Source: Microbacterium jejuense | Lineage (GTDB): Bacteria > Actinomycetota > Actinomycetes > Actinomycetales > Microbacteriaceae | Reading direction: 5' to 3' | Assembly (NCBI RefSeq): GCF_019511665.1 | Contig: NZ_JAEUAW010000023.1 | Coordinates: 1 to 39,578, forward strand | Length of the DNA: 39,578 bases | Part shown: in pieces, positions 39,328-39,578 of the stretch | Layout: each line of letters starts with the position of its first letter | Position numbering within the stretch: position 1 is the stretch's first letter | The notes under the pieces: generated by a model | What the model saw: only the letters and a program-made list of their open reading frames with translations | The model's database searches: none | Told to the model about the DNA's origin: nothing | Translations under genes and position numbers: made by a program

Positions 39328-39578
39328 TCAGCCGTCTCCGCTGGGAACCGCCGCGCGCTCCAGCACCGCCCGCACGAACTGCGGCACCACGTCCACCGCG
39401 ACCTTCGCGTGGTGCCCCTCGGCGCGGCCCAGGGCAGCCTCGACGTCCGCGCGCGTCACCGATCCCGTCCCGCGCGCGAGGTCCAGGGCCAGTAGACCCG
39501 CGGTCGCCATGTCGACAGCCGCCCGCAGCCAAGGCCGCAGCGCCCGCGCCGGCTCCCGATCGACCCCGACCCCGACCC
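39328..39578 (-). CDS. C-terminal part of an unidentified gene, cut by the window edge
   Basis: The frame is open from the right edge to the TGA at 39328 and encodes about 83 aa ending AVLERAAVPSGDG, with helical, protein-like composition (PWLRAAVDMATAGLLALDLA; GSVTRADVEAALGRAEGHHA). The 5' end lies outside the window. I do not recognise the family. Confidence 0.55.
   Translation of the reverse strand, partial: VGVGVDREPARALRPWLRAAVDMATAGLLALDLARGTGSVTRADVEAALGRAEGHHAKVAVDVVPQFVRAVLERAAVPSGDG

Noticed and set aside
1..39578. tRNA genes, insertion sequences or phage genes
   Set aside because: I saw no cloverleaf-like sequence, transposase, integrase or phage structural gene; the intergenic spaces are short and explained by promoters and hairpins.

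Overview
The window is high-GC DNA from an actinobacterium, most likely a Microbacterium or close relative (Microbacteriaceae). The evidence is the strong G/C bias at third codon positions, the recurrent GGATGCCG/CGGCATCC words, a DUF222-HNH gene and an actinobacterial-type rRNA leader at the left edge. Almost everything is carbon catabolism, packed into operons in which adjacent genes overlap by 1-8 nt.

Layout. (1) 1-376: probable leader of an rRNA operon running off the left end on the minus strand, then a hairpin after a sulfatase gene. (2) 377-2731: cytoplasmic type I sulfatase (minus). (3) 3088-5314: helR, an RNA-polymerase-associated helicase-like ATPase of rifamycin resistance, with a rifamycin-associated element in its promoter (plus). 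(4) 5315-5838: a scar containing a terminator, a ~110 bp palindrome, the remnant of a TIM-barrel isomerase gene and a second copy of the helR 3' end. (5) 5839-18749 (minus): a glucuronide/hexuronate locus. One promoter serves an MFS transporter, two TIM-barrel isomerase-like proteins, two Gfo/Idh/MocA oxidoreductases, UxaC and UxuB. A second promoter serves UidA, ManD, GntK and a LacI regulator. Matching operators (TGGCAA-N4-TTGCCA) sit on the -35 hexamer of both promoters. (6) 18967-25062 (minus): a GH38-type glycosidase co-translated with a strongly asymmetric heterodimeric ABC exporter-like pair. (7) 25172-28726 (minus): a CUT1 sugar ABC importer without its ATPase, with LacI-type palindromes at both promoters, and a divergent FAD oxidoreductase (28888-30423, plus). 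(8) 30425-37548: a divergent acid-sugar/glucoside locus. otnC-otnK-deoR lie leftward. An FGGY kinase, a YihT/LacD-type aldolase, an Asp/Glu-racemase-fold protein and a GH13_18 phosphorylase lie rightward. A short shared region with three repeated half-sites separates them. (9) 37694-39127: DUF222-HNH protein, then the 3' end of an unidentified gene.

How it works together. In region 5, imported glucuronides can be hydrolysed by UidA to glucuronate, which UxaC, UxuB and ManD convert through fructuronate and mannonate to 2-keto-3-deoxygluconate. KDG kinase and aldolase are not in the window. The paired oxidoreductases and TIM barrels in the same transcript suggest a second, oxidative way of opening glycosides (inference). 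Region 8 has no exact described counterpart that I know of and is the best candidate for an uncharacterised pathway: phosphorolysis of an alpha-glucoside, phosphorylation and aldol cleavage of the released moiety, and a 3-oxo-tetronate branch giving dihydroxyacetone phosphate.

All calls come from reading the sequence; no database search was run.
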